NCBI GenBank assembly: GCA_963794215.1
Contig: CAWCCQ010000003.1
Span: forward strand, 186,001 to 250,000
Direction of reading: 5' to 3'
From: DATKRB01 sp963794215
Lineage (GTDB): Bacteria > Actinomycetota > Acidimicrobiia > Acidimicrobiales > RAAP-2
DNA: 64,000 nt
Of this stretch, positions 51,883 to 61,226 are shown in pieces. The notes below the pieces were generated by a model. It saw only the letters and a program-made list of their open reading frames with translations, was not told the DNA's origin and ran no database searches. The position numbers and the translations under genes were made by a program. Position 1 is the first letter of the stretch. Every line of letters begins with the position of its first letter.

Positions 51883-54857
51883 CCCCGTGGCGCCAGGTGT
51901 GCGCTCGGCGCACCGGTAGGCGGCGACCGCGCACCTGGCCGCTCTCGATCGGCCCGCCCGGTCGTCTCGGCCTCTGCTTGGTGATGGGGGTCGTGGCACT
52001 TGGTGCGGGCACCGCCGGTGCGGTCAGTGGTACCGCGCCCGCCGGCGCGACGACAGGAACCGCATCTGGTGGAATCACGGGCCGCGACTCGCTCGGACCC
52101 GCGCCCGTTCTGCCCCATGGGGCACAGGTCGAAGGGGCACTCGCCGGGTCCCAACGGATACAGGCCGACGTCGTCCTCTCATTGGCCAGCCCGGCCGGGG
52201 TCGCCGCCGCAGTGAGCGCCGTCTCGACGCCGGGCTCGCCCGACTTCCACCACTATCTGGCGCCAGGCCAGTTCGCCGCCCAATTCGGTCCCTCACCGGC
52301 CACCCTGGTCGCAGTGCGGTCGTGGTTGACGTCGGCTGGCCTGAGCGTCGGCTCGACCGATCCCGATGGTTTCGTGGTCCCCGTGTCGGGGCCGGCGACG
52401 GCGATGGCCCACGCGTTCGAGACCACCCTCTCGAACGTCCGGATGCCCGGGGGAGCCATCACCTACAGCGACACCAGGGCACCGTCGGTCCCCTCCTCGC
52501 TGTCGGGGGACATTCGCTCCGTTCTCGGTCTGAGCACCGCGGACCGTTACGCCTCCAAACTCGCCGGATTCGTCGGCGCACCCGCCGTGAACCGTGCGAC
52601 CGGCGGGCGGTCCTCAAGTGAGTCGACCCGTGGTGGGCAGAGCCCGGACGTCGTCGCCGAGTCCGCCGGCGCGCCCACCGGGGCGTGCGCCGCGGCGGAG
52701 GCCACCGGGGGGATCACCCAGTCGACCGTCGTGAGCCTCTACGGCTTCTCCAGCCTGTTCGGCCAGGGACGGACCGGGGCGGGGCAGACCATCGCCCTCT
52801 ACGAGCTAGAGGGTTTTTCGGCCAGCGACATCGAGCAGTTCGAGCAGTGCTACGGACTGGCCGGCACCGTCAGCGCGGTTCCCGTCGATGGCGGACCGCT
52901 GCCGTCCGCCGGACCGCCCGGCAGCGGCGAGGCGGCCCTCGACATCGAGAACACGCTCAGCTTCGCCCCCGACGCGCGGGTGCTGGTCTACGAGGGCCCG
53001 AACGACGGCGGCGTGGGACCGATCGACGTCTATCGCCAGATCGCCGACGACGACGCGGCCAAGGTCGTGAGCACCAGCTGGGGGATCTGCGAGGCGGCCA
53101 ACGGGACGGCGGCCGAGCAGGCCGAGCAGCAGATCTTCGACCAGATGGCCCTCGACGGTCAGACCATGGTGGCGGCGAGCGGCGACGCGGGGTCGGCCGA
53201 CTGCTACCCGTCGGGCCCCGATCCGAGCGGATTGGCCGTCGACGACCCGGGAAGCCAACCGGCGGTGACGAGCGTTGGTGGCACCTCGTCTGCGCCGGGA
53301 GCGGCGGCCGGACAGACGGTGTGGAACAGCTGTGACGACCTGGGGCCGTCGTGCGCAACTGGCGGCGGGCGGCAAGGCGCCGGCGGCGGCGGGGTGTCGT
53401 CGGTCTGGCCGTTGCCGGCGTACCAGGCGGCCGTCGTGCGGGCGGCGTGCCCGAGCGGCGCCAGCTCGCACTCGACGGACTGTCGTGAGGTGCCCGACGT
53501 GGCCGCGCTCGCCGATCCCAACCCGGGCTATCCGATCGTGTGGAGCGGACGTTGGACGACCGCTGGCGGCACCAGCGCGGCCGCACCCTTGTGGGCGGCG
53601 CTCTTCGCCGACGCCGACCAGGGATGCGCCAGCCCCCTCGGCACGGCCGACCCGGCCCTGTACGCCATCGGTGCCGCCCAGGTGGGCGCCTTCGGTGACA
53701 TCACGAGCGGGGACAACGACTTCATCCAGACCAACGGGGGCGAGTACCCCGCCACCGTCGGCTACGACCTGGCCACCGGCTGGGGCTCGCCGAACGCCCC
53801 GACGCTGCTCGCCGCGCTCCAGCCCGCCGGCGGGTGTCCGTCGGTGACCGCCCTCAGTGCGCACCTGGGTCCACTTGCGGCTGGCAGCACACTCACCGTC
53901 ACCGGTCCAGGTCTGGGTGGGGCCACCGCGGTCAACCTCGGTCCGATCGGCCCAGCCACCATCGTCTCGGAAAGTGCCGGAAGCGTCACCGTCCGGCTGC
54001 CGGCAGCCACAGCGCCCGTCGCGGTCGACCTGACCGTCACCACCGCCAACGGCACCTCGGCGACCGTCCCGGCCGATCGCTATGCGTTCGGTGCCGACCA
54101 CGACGGGCTGGGGTACACGCTGGGTGCCGCCGACGGGGGAATCTTCGCCTTCGGCGACGCCGGGTACTTCGGGTCGATGGGTGGGCGACACCTCAACGCC
54201 CCCATCGTCGGGGTGGCCACCACGCCCGACAACCGTGGCTACTGGGAGGTGGCGGCCGACGGCGGGATCTTCGCCTTCGGCGACGCCGGGTACTTTGGGT
54301 CGATGGGTGGGCGACACCTCAACGCCCCCATCGTCGGGATCGCCCCGACCCCCGATGGGGCGGGCTACTGGGAGGTGGCGGCCGACGGGGGAATCTTCGC
54401 TTTTGGCGACGCCGGGTACTTCGGGTCGATGGGTGGGCGACACCCCAACGCCCCCATCGTCGGGATCGCCGCCAAGTGGGACGGCAGGGGCTACTGGGAG
54501 GTGGCGGCCGACGGCGGGATCTTCGCTTTTGGCGACGCCGGGTACGTCGGGTCGATGGGGGGCCAGCACCTCAACGCCCCCATCGTCGGGATCGCGGCGT
54601 CCCTCGACGGGGCGGGCTACTGGGAGGTAGCCGCCGACGGGGGAATCTTCGCTTTTGGCGACGCCCCGTTCGAGGGCTCGGCCGGTGGGCAGCGGCTGGT
54701 CAAGCCCATCGTCGGGATCGCGGCGTCCCTCGACGGGGCGGGCTACTGGGAGGTAGCCGCCGACGGGGGAATCTTCGCTTTTGGCGACGCCGGGTACTTC
54801 GGCTCGATGGGGGGCCAGCCCTTGGTCGCGCCCGTGGTGGCCGCCGCGTCGACCTGA
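51879..54857 (+). CDS. secreted S53 (sedolisin/kumamolisin) protease with C-terminal repeats
   Basis: 992 residues. Signal sequence ('RLGLCLVMGVVALGAGTAGA'), pro-kumamolisin activation domain (about 60-200: 'VSTPGSPDFHHYLAPGQFAA'), then the S53 domain with E-x3-D ('GEAALDIENTLSF'), the oxyanion Asp region 'AASGDAGSADCY' and the Ser in 'TTAGGTSAAAPLWAALFADA'; 'GAFGDITSGDN' is the calcium site. An IPT/TIG-like domain follows, and six 42-residue repeats close the protein. GTG 51879 overlaps rarA, an odd coupling for an exported enzyme; GTG 51897 is an alternative. Confidence 0.88.
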   Translation: MTPWRQVCARRTGRRRPRTWPLSIGPPGRLGLCLVMGVVALGAGTAGAVSGTAPAGATTGTASGGITGRDSLGPAPVLPHGAQVEGALAGSQRIQADVVLSLASPAGVAAAVSAVSTPGSPDFHHYLAPGQFAAQFGPSPATLVAVRSWLTSAGLSVGSTDPDGFVVPVSGPATAMAHAFETTLSNVRMPGGAITYSDTRAPSVPSSLSGDIRSVLGLSTADRYASKLAGFVGAPAVNRATGGRSSSESTRGGQSPDVVAESAGAPTGACAAAEATGGITQSTVVSLYGFSSLFGQGRTGAGQTIALYELEGFSASDIEQFEQCYGLAGTVSAVPVDGGPLPSAGPPGSGEAALDIENTLSFAPDARVLVYEGPNDGGVGPIDVYRQIADDDAAKVVSTSWGICEAANGTAAEQAEQQIFDQMALDGQTMVAASGDAGSADCYPSGPDPSGLAVDDPGSQPAVTSVGGTSSAPGAAAGQTVWNSCDDLGPSCATGGGRQGAGGGGVSSVWPLPAYQAAVVRAACPSGASSHSTDCREVPDVAALADPNPGYPIVWSGRWTTAGGTSAAAPLWAALFADADQGCASPLGTADPALYAIGAAQVGAFGDITSGDNDFIQTNGGEYPATVGYDLATGWGSPNAPTLLAALQPAGGCPSVTALSAHLGPLAAGSTLTVTGPGLGGATAVNLGPIGPATIVSESAGSVTVRLPAATAPVAVDLTVTTANGTSATVPADRYAFGADHDGLGYTLGAADGGIFAFGDAGYFGSMGGRHLNAPIVGVATTPDNRGYWEVAADGGIFAFGDAGYFGSMGGRHLNAPIVGIAPTPDGAGYWEVAADGGIFAFGDAGYFGSMGGRHPNAPIVGIAAKWDGRGYWEVAADGGIFAFGDAGYVGSMGGQHLNAPIVGIAASLDGAGYWEVAADGGIFAFGDAPFEGSAGGQRLVKPIVGIAASLDGAGYWEVAADGGIFAFGDAGYFGSMGGQPLVAPVVAAAST
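54111..54854 (+). repeat. six-copy 126-bp repeat coding a surface repeat domain
   Basis: Six units of about 42 residues: 'GYWEVAADGGIFAFGDA' then GYFGSMGGRHLNAPIVGIA and a 6-7 residue linker. The first and fifth are the most diverged. Near-identity at the DNA level among copies 2-4 shows recent duplication. The pattern resembles a beta-propeller or cell-wall binding module. Confidence 0.85.
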
Positions 54858-54915
54858 GGCACAACCCAAGGCGGTGACTCGGGGTACGCGGCCTCGTTGC
54901 CGGTAAGGTCCTGCC

Positions 54916-55353
54916 ATGTCCGCCGCCGACGTGGTCGTCGTGGTCGCCGCTGGCGTGACCTGCGCCGCCGCCGTGGCGTCGCTCTTGGTCATCACGGTGC
55001 TCGTGAAACAGGTTCGCCGTCTCGACCGCACCCTCGGCCGCTTGCAACGCGAGGTCCTGCCCATGGTCGCCGATGCCCGGCAGGTCGCCGATGCCGCGGC
55101 CACCGAGATGGTGCGGGTCGGCGCGGTGCTGGAGAACACCGAGTCCGTCACCTCCACGGTCGACTCGGCCACCCGGCTGGCCCACCGGGCGTTCGCCAAC
55201 CCCGTGGTCAAGGTGCTGGCGCTGCGCGCCGGCGCGGCGAGCGGTCTGCGCCAGCTCCGGCAACCGAGCACGCAGAACGCCGGGCACGCCGGCCCCAGGG
55301 CGCGGGGCGGCCACTCCGAGGGCCGCGGTCGCCGAACACGTGGGGCTCGGTGA
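54916..55353 (+). CDS. small membrane protein (DUF948-like)
   Basis: 145 residues: one N-terminal helix ('VVVVVAAGVTCAAAVASLLV'), then a long amphipathic region ('KQVRRLDRTLGRLQREVLPM', 'VADARQVADAAATEMVRVGA') as in DUF948 proteins that stand just before alaS in actinobacteria. Function unknown. The tail is Arg/Gly-rich. Confidence 0.7.
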   Translation: MSAADVVVVVAAGVTCAAAVASLLVITVLVKQVRRLDRTLGRLQREVLPMVADARQVADAAATEMVRVGAVLENTESVTSTVDSATRLAHRAFANPVVKVLALRAGAASGLRQLRQPSTQNAGHAGPRARGGHSEGRGRRTRGAR

Positions 55354-55463
55354 GCAGGGACGGCTCGGGCGAGGCGCGCCCCTTCGGCCGTCGAGCCCCG
55401 TCCTGCGCACGGCCACGCGCAGGATGTTGGAGACACAGGTGATGCAGACATGAGGTGGAGCTG

Positions 55464-55901
55464 ATGGGACGAACACGATGGCTGGCCGCCGGGGTGGCGG
55501 TGGGAGTCGGCGGCACGCTGTGGGCCGAGCAGCGCGTGCGTCGGCGTATCCAACAAACGGTCGACCGGCTCGCTCCCTCTGCCTTGTCCCAGGGGGTCGT
55601 CGAGGGGGCCCAGCACGTCTCGGATCGGATCAAGTCGGCCTTCGAGACCGGTCGGACCGAACGGGCCCGTCAGGAAGTCCGGCTTCGAGAGCGCTATGGC
55701 GACCCGGTGACCGAGGCGGGCGGGCGCCGGGGGGGCGCCCAGGGGTTCGGTACCGCGACCGGGGACGGGGACGGGGACGGGGACGGGGACGGGGACGCCG
55801 AGGGTGGCCTGCCCCCGACCGTCGTGTCGAGGGGCGCAAGCAGCCGTCATAGCACCAGCACCCGCGTTCGGGGTCCGAGACACGAGCAGGCCCGCCGGTA
55901 G
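55464..55901 (+). CDS. small protein of the alaS upstream cluster
   Basis: 145 residues from ATG 55464 (AGGTGGAG upstream). N-terminal 'RTRWLAAGVAVGVGGTLWAE' is a short membrane anchor, then a basic helical part. Residues 100-111 are a Gly-Asp run coded by six GGGGAC units (55,761-55,796). It matches by size and place the second small protein between DUF948 and alaS in actinobacteria. Function unknown. Confidence 0.62.
   Translation: MGRTRWLAAGVAVGVGGTLWAEQRVRRRIQQTVDRLAPSALSQGVVEGAQHVSDRIKSAFETGRTERARQEVRLRERYGDPVTEAGGRRGGAQGFGTATGDGDGDGDGDGDAEGGLPPTVVSRGASSRHSTSTRVRGPRHEQARR
55761..55796 (+). repeat. six-copy GGGGAC hexamer repeat
   Basis: Six perfect hexamers coding (Gly-Asp)6. Copy-number change would not alter the frame, so length variation is tolerated. 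Confidence 0.9.
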
Positions 55902-55911
55902 GCTCTCTGCG

Positions 55912-58503
55912 ATGGAGGCCAGCCAGCTCCGGAGCACATTCACCGACTTCTTCGCCGAGCGCGGCCACCGCGTTGTGCCCTCCTCGAGCCTGATCCCGGC
56001 GCACCCACGCGCTCCGTTGTTCACCAACGCGGGGATGAACCAGTTCATCCCGTATTTCCTCGGCGAAGAGCGGCCGCCCTTCCGGCGGGCGACCTCAGTA
56101 CAAAAGTGCGTGCGGATCCGCGGAAAGCACGACGACATCGAGCTCATCGGCCGCACGACCCGGCACCTGAGCTTCTTCGAGATGCTCGGCAACTTCAGCT
56201 TCGGCGATTACTTCAAGGCCGAGGTGATCCCGTGGGCGTGGGAGCTGACCACCGAGGTGCTGGGCCTGGACGGCGAGCGGGTCTGGGTCACCGTGCACGA
56301 CGACGACGACGAGGCGGCGCGGATCTGGCGCGAGGTGGTCGGTCTCCCCGCGACCCGCATCCAGCGCCTGGGCGCGGACAACTTCTGGGAGATGGGCGAA
56401 ACCGGGCCGTGCGGCCCTTCCTCCGAGCTCTTCTACGACCGTGGTCCCGGGTGGGGGCACGACGGCGGTCCGGCCCATGGCGGCGCCGAGCGGTTCACCG
56501 AGTTCTGGAACCTGGTCTTTCCCCAGTTCGACCGCCAAGCCGACGGGTCCTTGGCCCCGTTGCCCTCGCCGGGCATCGACACTGGAGCAGGCCTCGAGCG
56601 GATCCTCACCTTGCTGCAGGACGTGCCCAGCATCTGGGAGACCGACGTGCTGCGGCCGATCATCGCCAGCGCCGAGTCCTTGACCGGGCACACCTACGGG
56701 CAGGACGGCGCCGACGAGACCGACGTCGCCCTCCGAGTGCTCGCCGACCACGGGCGCAGTGTGACCATGCTGATCACCGACGGGGTGTTGCCGTCCAACG
56801 AGGGCCGGGGCTACGTGCTCCGGCGGGTGATCCGGCGCGCCGTGCTCACGGCCCGGCGGCTCGGCGTGGAGACCGTCATTACCCCCCGCCTGGCCGAATC
56901 GGTGGTAGCGGTGCTGGGCGACGCGTACCCCGAGCTGAGCGAGCGCCTTCACCTGGTCCAGGGAGTCCTCGAACGCGAAGAGACGGGGTTCGACCGGACG
57001 CTGCGCACCGGGCTCGTGCTCCTGAACGAGGCGCTCGACGAGGCCAAGAGCGCCGGTCAGGACGAGCTGGCGGGGGAGACCGTGTTCCGCCTGCACGACA
57101 CCCATGGCTTTCCGGTCGAGCTCACCGAAGAGCTGGCGGGAGAATCGGGGCTCGAGGTGGATCGGGCCGGGTTCGACGCAGCGATGGCCCAGCAGCGGGC
57201 TCGGGCACGCGAGGCGGCGCGCACGCCGCCGGTGGCCGAGGAGGCCGCCTACCGCGCTCTCCTCGAGGCCGAAGGCCCGACCAGCTTCGTCGGACGTTCA
57301 CCGCTCGACTACGCCGTACCCGCGCGGGTCGTGGCCGTGCTGGCCGGGTCCGAGCCGGGCACCGCCGAGATCTTCCTCGACCGCACACCGTTCTACGCCG
57401 AGGGCGGCGGACAGGTCGGCGACGTCGGCTCGATCGTCACCGAGACTGGGCGAGCCGAGGTGACCGACACGGTCCCCGCGTTGCCCGGCCTCAGCGCGCA
57501 CCGGGCGCGCGTCACCGGCGAGCTGTTCAGCGGCCAAGAGGCGTTGGCCACCATCGACGGTCCGCGCCGCGAGCGAATTCCGGCGCAACCACACGGCCAC
57601 TCACCTGCTCCATGCCGCCCTGCGCGCCGTGCTCGGTGACCACGTGCACCAACAGGGCTCGCTCGTCGCACCTGACCGGCTGCGCTTCGACTTCTCACAC
57701 CCCGGTGCACTGCGGCGCGAGGAGCTCGACTCGGTGCTCACCATGGCCAACGGCGACGTCGTGGGTGACGACCCGGTCGAGGTCACCGAGACGAGCAAGG
57801 TCGAGGCCGACGCCATGGGCGCGCTGTCGCTGTTCGGCGAGAAGTATGGCGACGTCGTCCGGGTGGTGCGGGCGGGGCCCCATTCTCTCGAGTTCTGCGG
57901 CGGCACCCACGTCGGGGCCCTCGGGGCGATCGGGGCGGTGCAGGTCCTCTCGGAGGGCTCCATCGGATCGAACACCCGGCGCATCTTCGCCGTCACCGGC
58001 GAGGCCGCCACCGCCCGGACCCTTCGGCGTGACGCCGTGGTCACTGAGGCAGCCGAGCTGCTCAGGACCGAGCCGGAGGGACTGGTCGACGCCGTGCAGC
58101 GTCTGCTCGAACGCCAGCGGGCCAGCGAGCACGAGATCCAGCGACTCCGGGCCTCGGCGCGCTCGGCCGTGGCGACCGAGCTGGTGGCCGGCGCGTCGGA
58201 GGGTGCGGTCGTGGCCCAGGTCGACGGGCTGTCGCCCGACGACCTGCGGGCGCTCGCCCAGAGCGTCCGTCAGCACGAGGGCATCGGGGCGGTGGTCCTG
58301 GTCGGGAGCCCAGATGGCACCAAGGTCTCCGTGGTGGCCGTCACGGGCGGCGACCCCGACGCGACCACCGTGGCCAAGCGGGTGGCGTCCCTGGTCGGCG
58401 GGGGGGCGGGGGCTCGTCCGAGGTCGCCGTAGCCGGCGGGCGCGACCGTTCGGGCATTCCCGGCGCGCTCGAGGAGGCCCGTCGGGCGCTCCGCACCCCG
58501 TGA
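55912..58503 (+). CDS. alaS: alanyl-tRNA synthetase (two frameshifts)
   Basis: 'EASQLRSTFTDFFAERGHRV', 'LFTNAGMNQFIPYFLGEERP', 'KHDDIELIGRTTRHLSFFEM' and 'GETGPCGPSSELFYDRG' form the catalytic core. A one-base insertion near 57,580 splits the editing domain; the other frame gives 'RRNHTATHLLHAALRAVLGD' and 'SLEFCGGTHVGALGAIGAVQ' (zinc ligands). In a G-run near 58,400 a second shift hides the true end 'GGRDRSGIPGALEEARRALR' with TGA at 58,501. The corrected length is about 863 residues. Confidence 0.92.
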
Positions 58504-58539
58504 GCGTCGGAGTCCGACCAGGATCGGGGTACTACGGCT

Positions 58540-58950
58540 GTGGGCGTCGACCTGGGCACTCGGCGCATCGGCGTAGCGGTCAGCAATCGCTCCGCCACGA
58601 TGGCCTTCCCATGGGGAACCCTCCAACGCAGCGGTGACCCCGCTGCCGACCGGCGCCGCCTGGCGGCCGTCGTGACCGAGCTCGAAGGGACCACCGTGGT
58701 GATTGGGCTCCCGCTTTCCCTCGACGGGAGCGTAGGACCTGCTGCCCGTGCGGCCCAGGCCGAGGCGCGCGACCTCGAGCACGAGCTGGCGGGTCGAGGC
58801 GTCGTGGTCGAGGTGTTCGACGAGCGCCTCACGACCGTCAGTGCGCTCGCCGCGTTGGCCAGTGGCGGGACCCGGGGCACCAAGGCCCGACGCAAGGTGG
58901 ACGGCGCCGCGGCCACCGTCCTCTTGCAGGCCTGGCTGGACTCGCAATGA
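58540..58950 (+). CDS. ruvX: Holliday junction resolvase-like RuvX/YqgF
   Basis: RNase H-fold protein linked to rRNA processing: 'GVDLGTRRIGVAVSNRSATM', 'VVIGLPLSLDGSVGPAARAA', 'VFDERLTTVSALAAL', 'KVDGAAATVLLQAWLDS'. 136 residues from GTG 58540. The family usually has a few more residues before the first Asp; an upstream GTG at 58,500 is out of frame. Its stop overlaps the mltG ATG. Confidence 0.9.
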   Translation: MGVDLGTRRIGVAVSNRSATMAFPWGTLQRSGDPAADRRRLAAVVTELEGTTVVIGLPLSLDGSVGPAARAAQAEARDLEHELAGRGVVVEVFDERLTTVSALAALASGGTRGTKARRKVDGAAATVLLQAWLDSQ

Positions 58951-60254
58951 GCTCTGAAGGGACCGGCCCGCCCACGGCGGGCGCGGGGCGCCATGCGGCC
59001 CCCACCACCGACACGGGGCGCCACGCGGCCCCCGGCGCGGACCCGGAGTCCGAGGCGGTCCTTGGCTCCGACCCGGAGTCCGAGGCGGTCCCGTCGACGA
59101 CCAGGGGGGCCGAGGTGCCACGGGCCGAGGACACCGGCCCACCGGGCGCCACCCCGAACGGTCAAGTGCTCGGGCCGATCACCGACCAGAACCAATCCGA
59201 GCTTCGCCGCCGGCGGCACGCGGCCCACCGCTCGACGCTCCGACGTCGCCGGCGTTTGGTGCTGGCGCTCCTCGGCACCGCCATCGTCCTTGTTGCGGCC
59301 GTGGTTGGCTGGTACGAGATCGAGGCGAATCCCTCGGGAGGACCCGGAGCTGGGGTGACCGTGTCGATCCGCGCCGGTGAGTCGAGCACGGCGGTCATCG
59401 ATCAGCTCGGCCAACGCGGGGTGATCTCGAGCCCGCTGGCCTTCCGGGTGGGCGACCTGGTGCAGGGAAGCCCGAGCATCCGGCCGGGGCCCTACTTGTT
59501 CCACAAGAACCAGTCGTTCTCCACGGTGCGCGCCATCCTGGCCGGCGGCCCGAACATCGCGGCGCTCACCGTGGCGCCGGGCTACACGCTGCGTGAGGTG
59601 GCAGCGCAGCTGGGCGCCGTGTCGGACGACCTCAGCCGCCACCTGGTGACGGTGGCCCAGAGCGGTGTGGTCCGATCGCCCTATGAACCCGAGGGGTCCA
59701 CCAACCTCGAGGGATTGCTCGGCACCGGCACCTACCGGATCTTGCCCGGGACCACCGACGTCCAGCTGCTCGAGACCATGGTCACCCGCTTCGACCAGCA
59801 GGCCGCGGCGGCAGGGGCCACCCCGGCCGCCGCCGTCAGCCTCGGGATCACCCCGTACCAGCTGGTCATCGTGGCCTCCATCGTGGAGAAGGAGGGCTAC
59901 GTCCCCGAGTCCAACCTCGGCCCGGTGGCACGGGTGATCTACAACCGGCTGGCCGCCGGCATGCACCTCGACATGGACTCGACGGTCCTCTACGCACTCG
60001 GGCAAGACGGTGGCCCGGTCACGGCCGCCGACCTCAAGCTCGACAGCCCCTACAACACCTATCTCTACGGGGGCCTCACCCCAACGCCGGTGTGCTTCCC
60101 CTCCCCGGCGGCGTTGCACGCCGCAGCCCACCCCCCGGCCGGGTCCTGGCTCTACTTCGTGGTGGTCGACAAGAACGGCACCGAGGCGTTCTCCGACACC
60201 TTCGCCCAACAGGAGGCCAACGAAGCGTTGGCCAAGAGCCGGGGCCTGGGCTGA
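58947..60254 (+). CDS. mltG: endolytic murein transglycosylase MltG
   Basis: Ends nascent glycan strands. A 95-residue disordered N-terminus contains duplicated units (GRHAAP twice, DPESEAV twice). One helix follows ('LVLALLGTAIVLVAAVVGWY'), then the YceG domain with the catalytic Glu in 'VIVASIVEKEGYVPESNLGP', 'ARVIYNRLAAGMHLDMDSTV' and 'YNTYLYGGLTPTPVCFPSPA'. 435 residues. Overlaps ruvX by four bases; aroE begins right after the stop. Confidence 0.92.
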   Translation: MSSEGTGPPTAGAGRHAAPTTDTGRHAAPGADPESEAVLGSDPESEAVPSTTRGAEVPRAEDTGPPGATPNGQVLGPITDQNQSELRRRRHAAHRSTLRRRRRLVLALLGTAIVLVAAVVGWYEIEANPSGGPGAGVTVSIRAGESSTAVIDQLGQRGVISSPLAFRVGDLVQGSPSIRPGPYLFHKNQSFSTVRAILAGGPNIAALTVAPGYTLREVAAQLGAVSDDLSRHLVTVAQSGVVRSPYEPEGSTNLEGLLGTGTYRILPGTTDVQLLETMVTRFDQQAAAAGATPAAAVSLGITPYQLVIVASIVEKEGYVPESNLGPVARVIYNRLAAGMHLDMDSTVLYALGQDGGPVTAADLKLDSPYNTYLYGGLTPTPVCFPSPAALHAAAHPPAGSWLYFVVVDKNGTEAFSDTFAQQEANEALAKSRGLG

Positions 60255-61178
60255 GTGCCAGGCAGCCCGGCACCCGTGGACCGACCTCAGAACACTCACC
60301 GATCGGGCTGGCCGTCGGCGTCGACCACCGTGGTGGGCGTGATCGGTCATCCGATCTCCCATTCGCTCTCGCCGCTCCTCCACAACGCCGCATTCGACGC
60401 GCTCGGGATCGACTGGGTATCGGTGGCGTTTGCGGTCCCCCCCGGGCAGGCAGCCGTCGCCCTGAGCGGAGCCCGGGCGCTCGGGCTCGCCGGCTTGTCG
60501 GTCACCATGCCGCACAAGTCCGCAGTCGCGGCACTGGTCGACGAGCCGACAGCGTTGGCCACACGCCTCGAGGCGGTGAACTGCGTCGTGGTCCGCCAGG
60601 GTCGGCTTCTCGGAGAGAACACCGACGGGGCGGGATTCCTCGACTCGCTCGAACGGGGGGCCGGGTTCGTGGCCCGGGGCCGTCGCTGCCTGGTGGTGGG
60701 AGCGGGCGGGGCGGCGCGCGCCGTCGTGCTGGCGTTGCGCGAGGCCGGGGCCCGAGAGGTGGCAGTGGTGAACCGCAATCCCGAGCGCGCCCGGCTCGCG
60801 GCCGCGCTCGCCGGCGATGTTGGCCGGGTCGGGCGCCCCGAAGAGGCGTCGGGGATGGACCTGGTCGTCGACGCGACACCGGTCGGTATGGGCGGGGGGG
60901 AGGGCGCAACGAGCGAGGCGCTCGTCGACCCTGCCCTCCTTGGCCCGGGCCAAGTGGCCGTCGACCTCGTCTACCACCCGCCAACGACGCAGTGGCTGGC
61001 CGCTGCCGCCAAGGCGGGCGCCACTCCGGTGGGCGGCCTCGGGATGCTGGTGCACCAGGCGGCTCGCCAGCTCCAGATCTGGACGGGTCGCGCTGCACCC
61101 GTGCAGGCCATGTGGGACGCCGCGACGATGGCCGTCTCGGGCGCCGACAGGGCCACCCGTGGCGCTCCACCCGACTGA
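60255..61178 (+). CDS. aroE: shikimate dehydrogenase
   Basis: NADPH-dependent step of aromatic amino acid synthesis. 'GVIGHPISHSLSPLLHNAAF', 'LAGLSVTMPHKSAVAALVDE' (catalytic Lys), 'GENTDGAGFLDSLE' (Asp), 'CLVVGAGGAARAVVLALREA' (nucleotide loop), 'GLGMLVHQAARQLQIWTG'. GTG 60255 directly follows the mltG stop; the first 24 residues are not conserved, so a later start is possible. Confidence 0.93.
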   Translation: MPGSPAPVDRPQNTHRSGWPSASTTVVGVIGHPISHSLSPLLHNAAFDALGIDWVSVAFAVPPGQAAVALSGARALGLAGLSVTMPHKSAVAALVDEPTALATRLEAVNCVVVRQGRLLGENTDGAGFLDSLERGAGFVARGRRCLVVGAGGAARAVVLALREAGAREVAVVNRNPERARLAAALAGDVGRVGRPEEASGMDLVVDATPVGMGGGEGATSEALVDPALLGPGQVAVDLVYHPPTTQWLAAAAKAGATPVGGLGMLVHQAARQLQIWTGRAAPVQAMWDAATMAVSGADRATRGAPPD

Positions 61179-61226
61179 GGTCGGCCGCCACGGGGGTGAG
61201 GGAGCTGGCCGATATCCTCTCGGGCG

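Noticed and set aside
52806..56192. Very long open frame (over 1,100 codons) on the minus strand
   Set aside because: It is antisense to the S53 protease, two small genes and alaS. Its composition mirrors the codon bias of the plus-strand genes, and no domain is recognisable.
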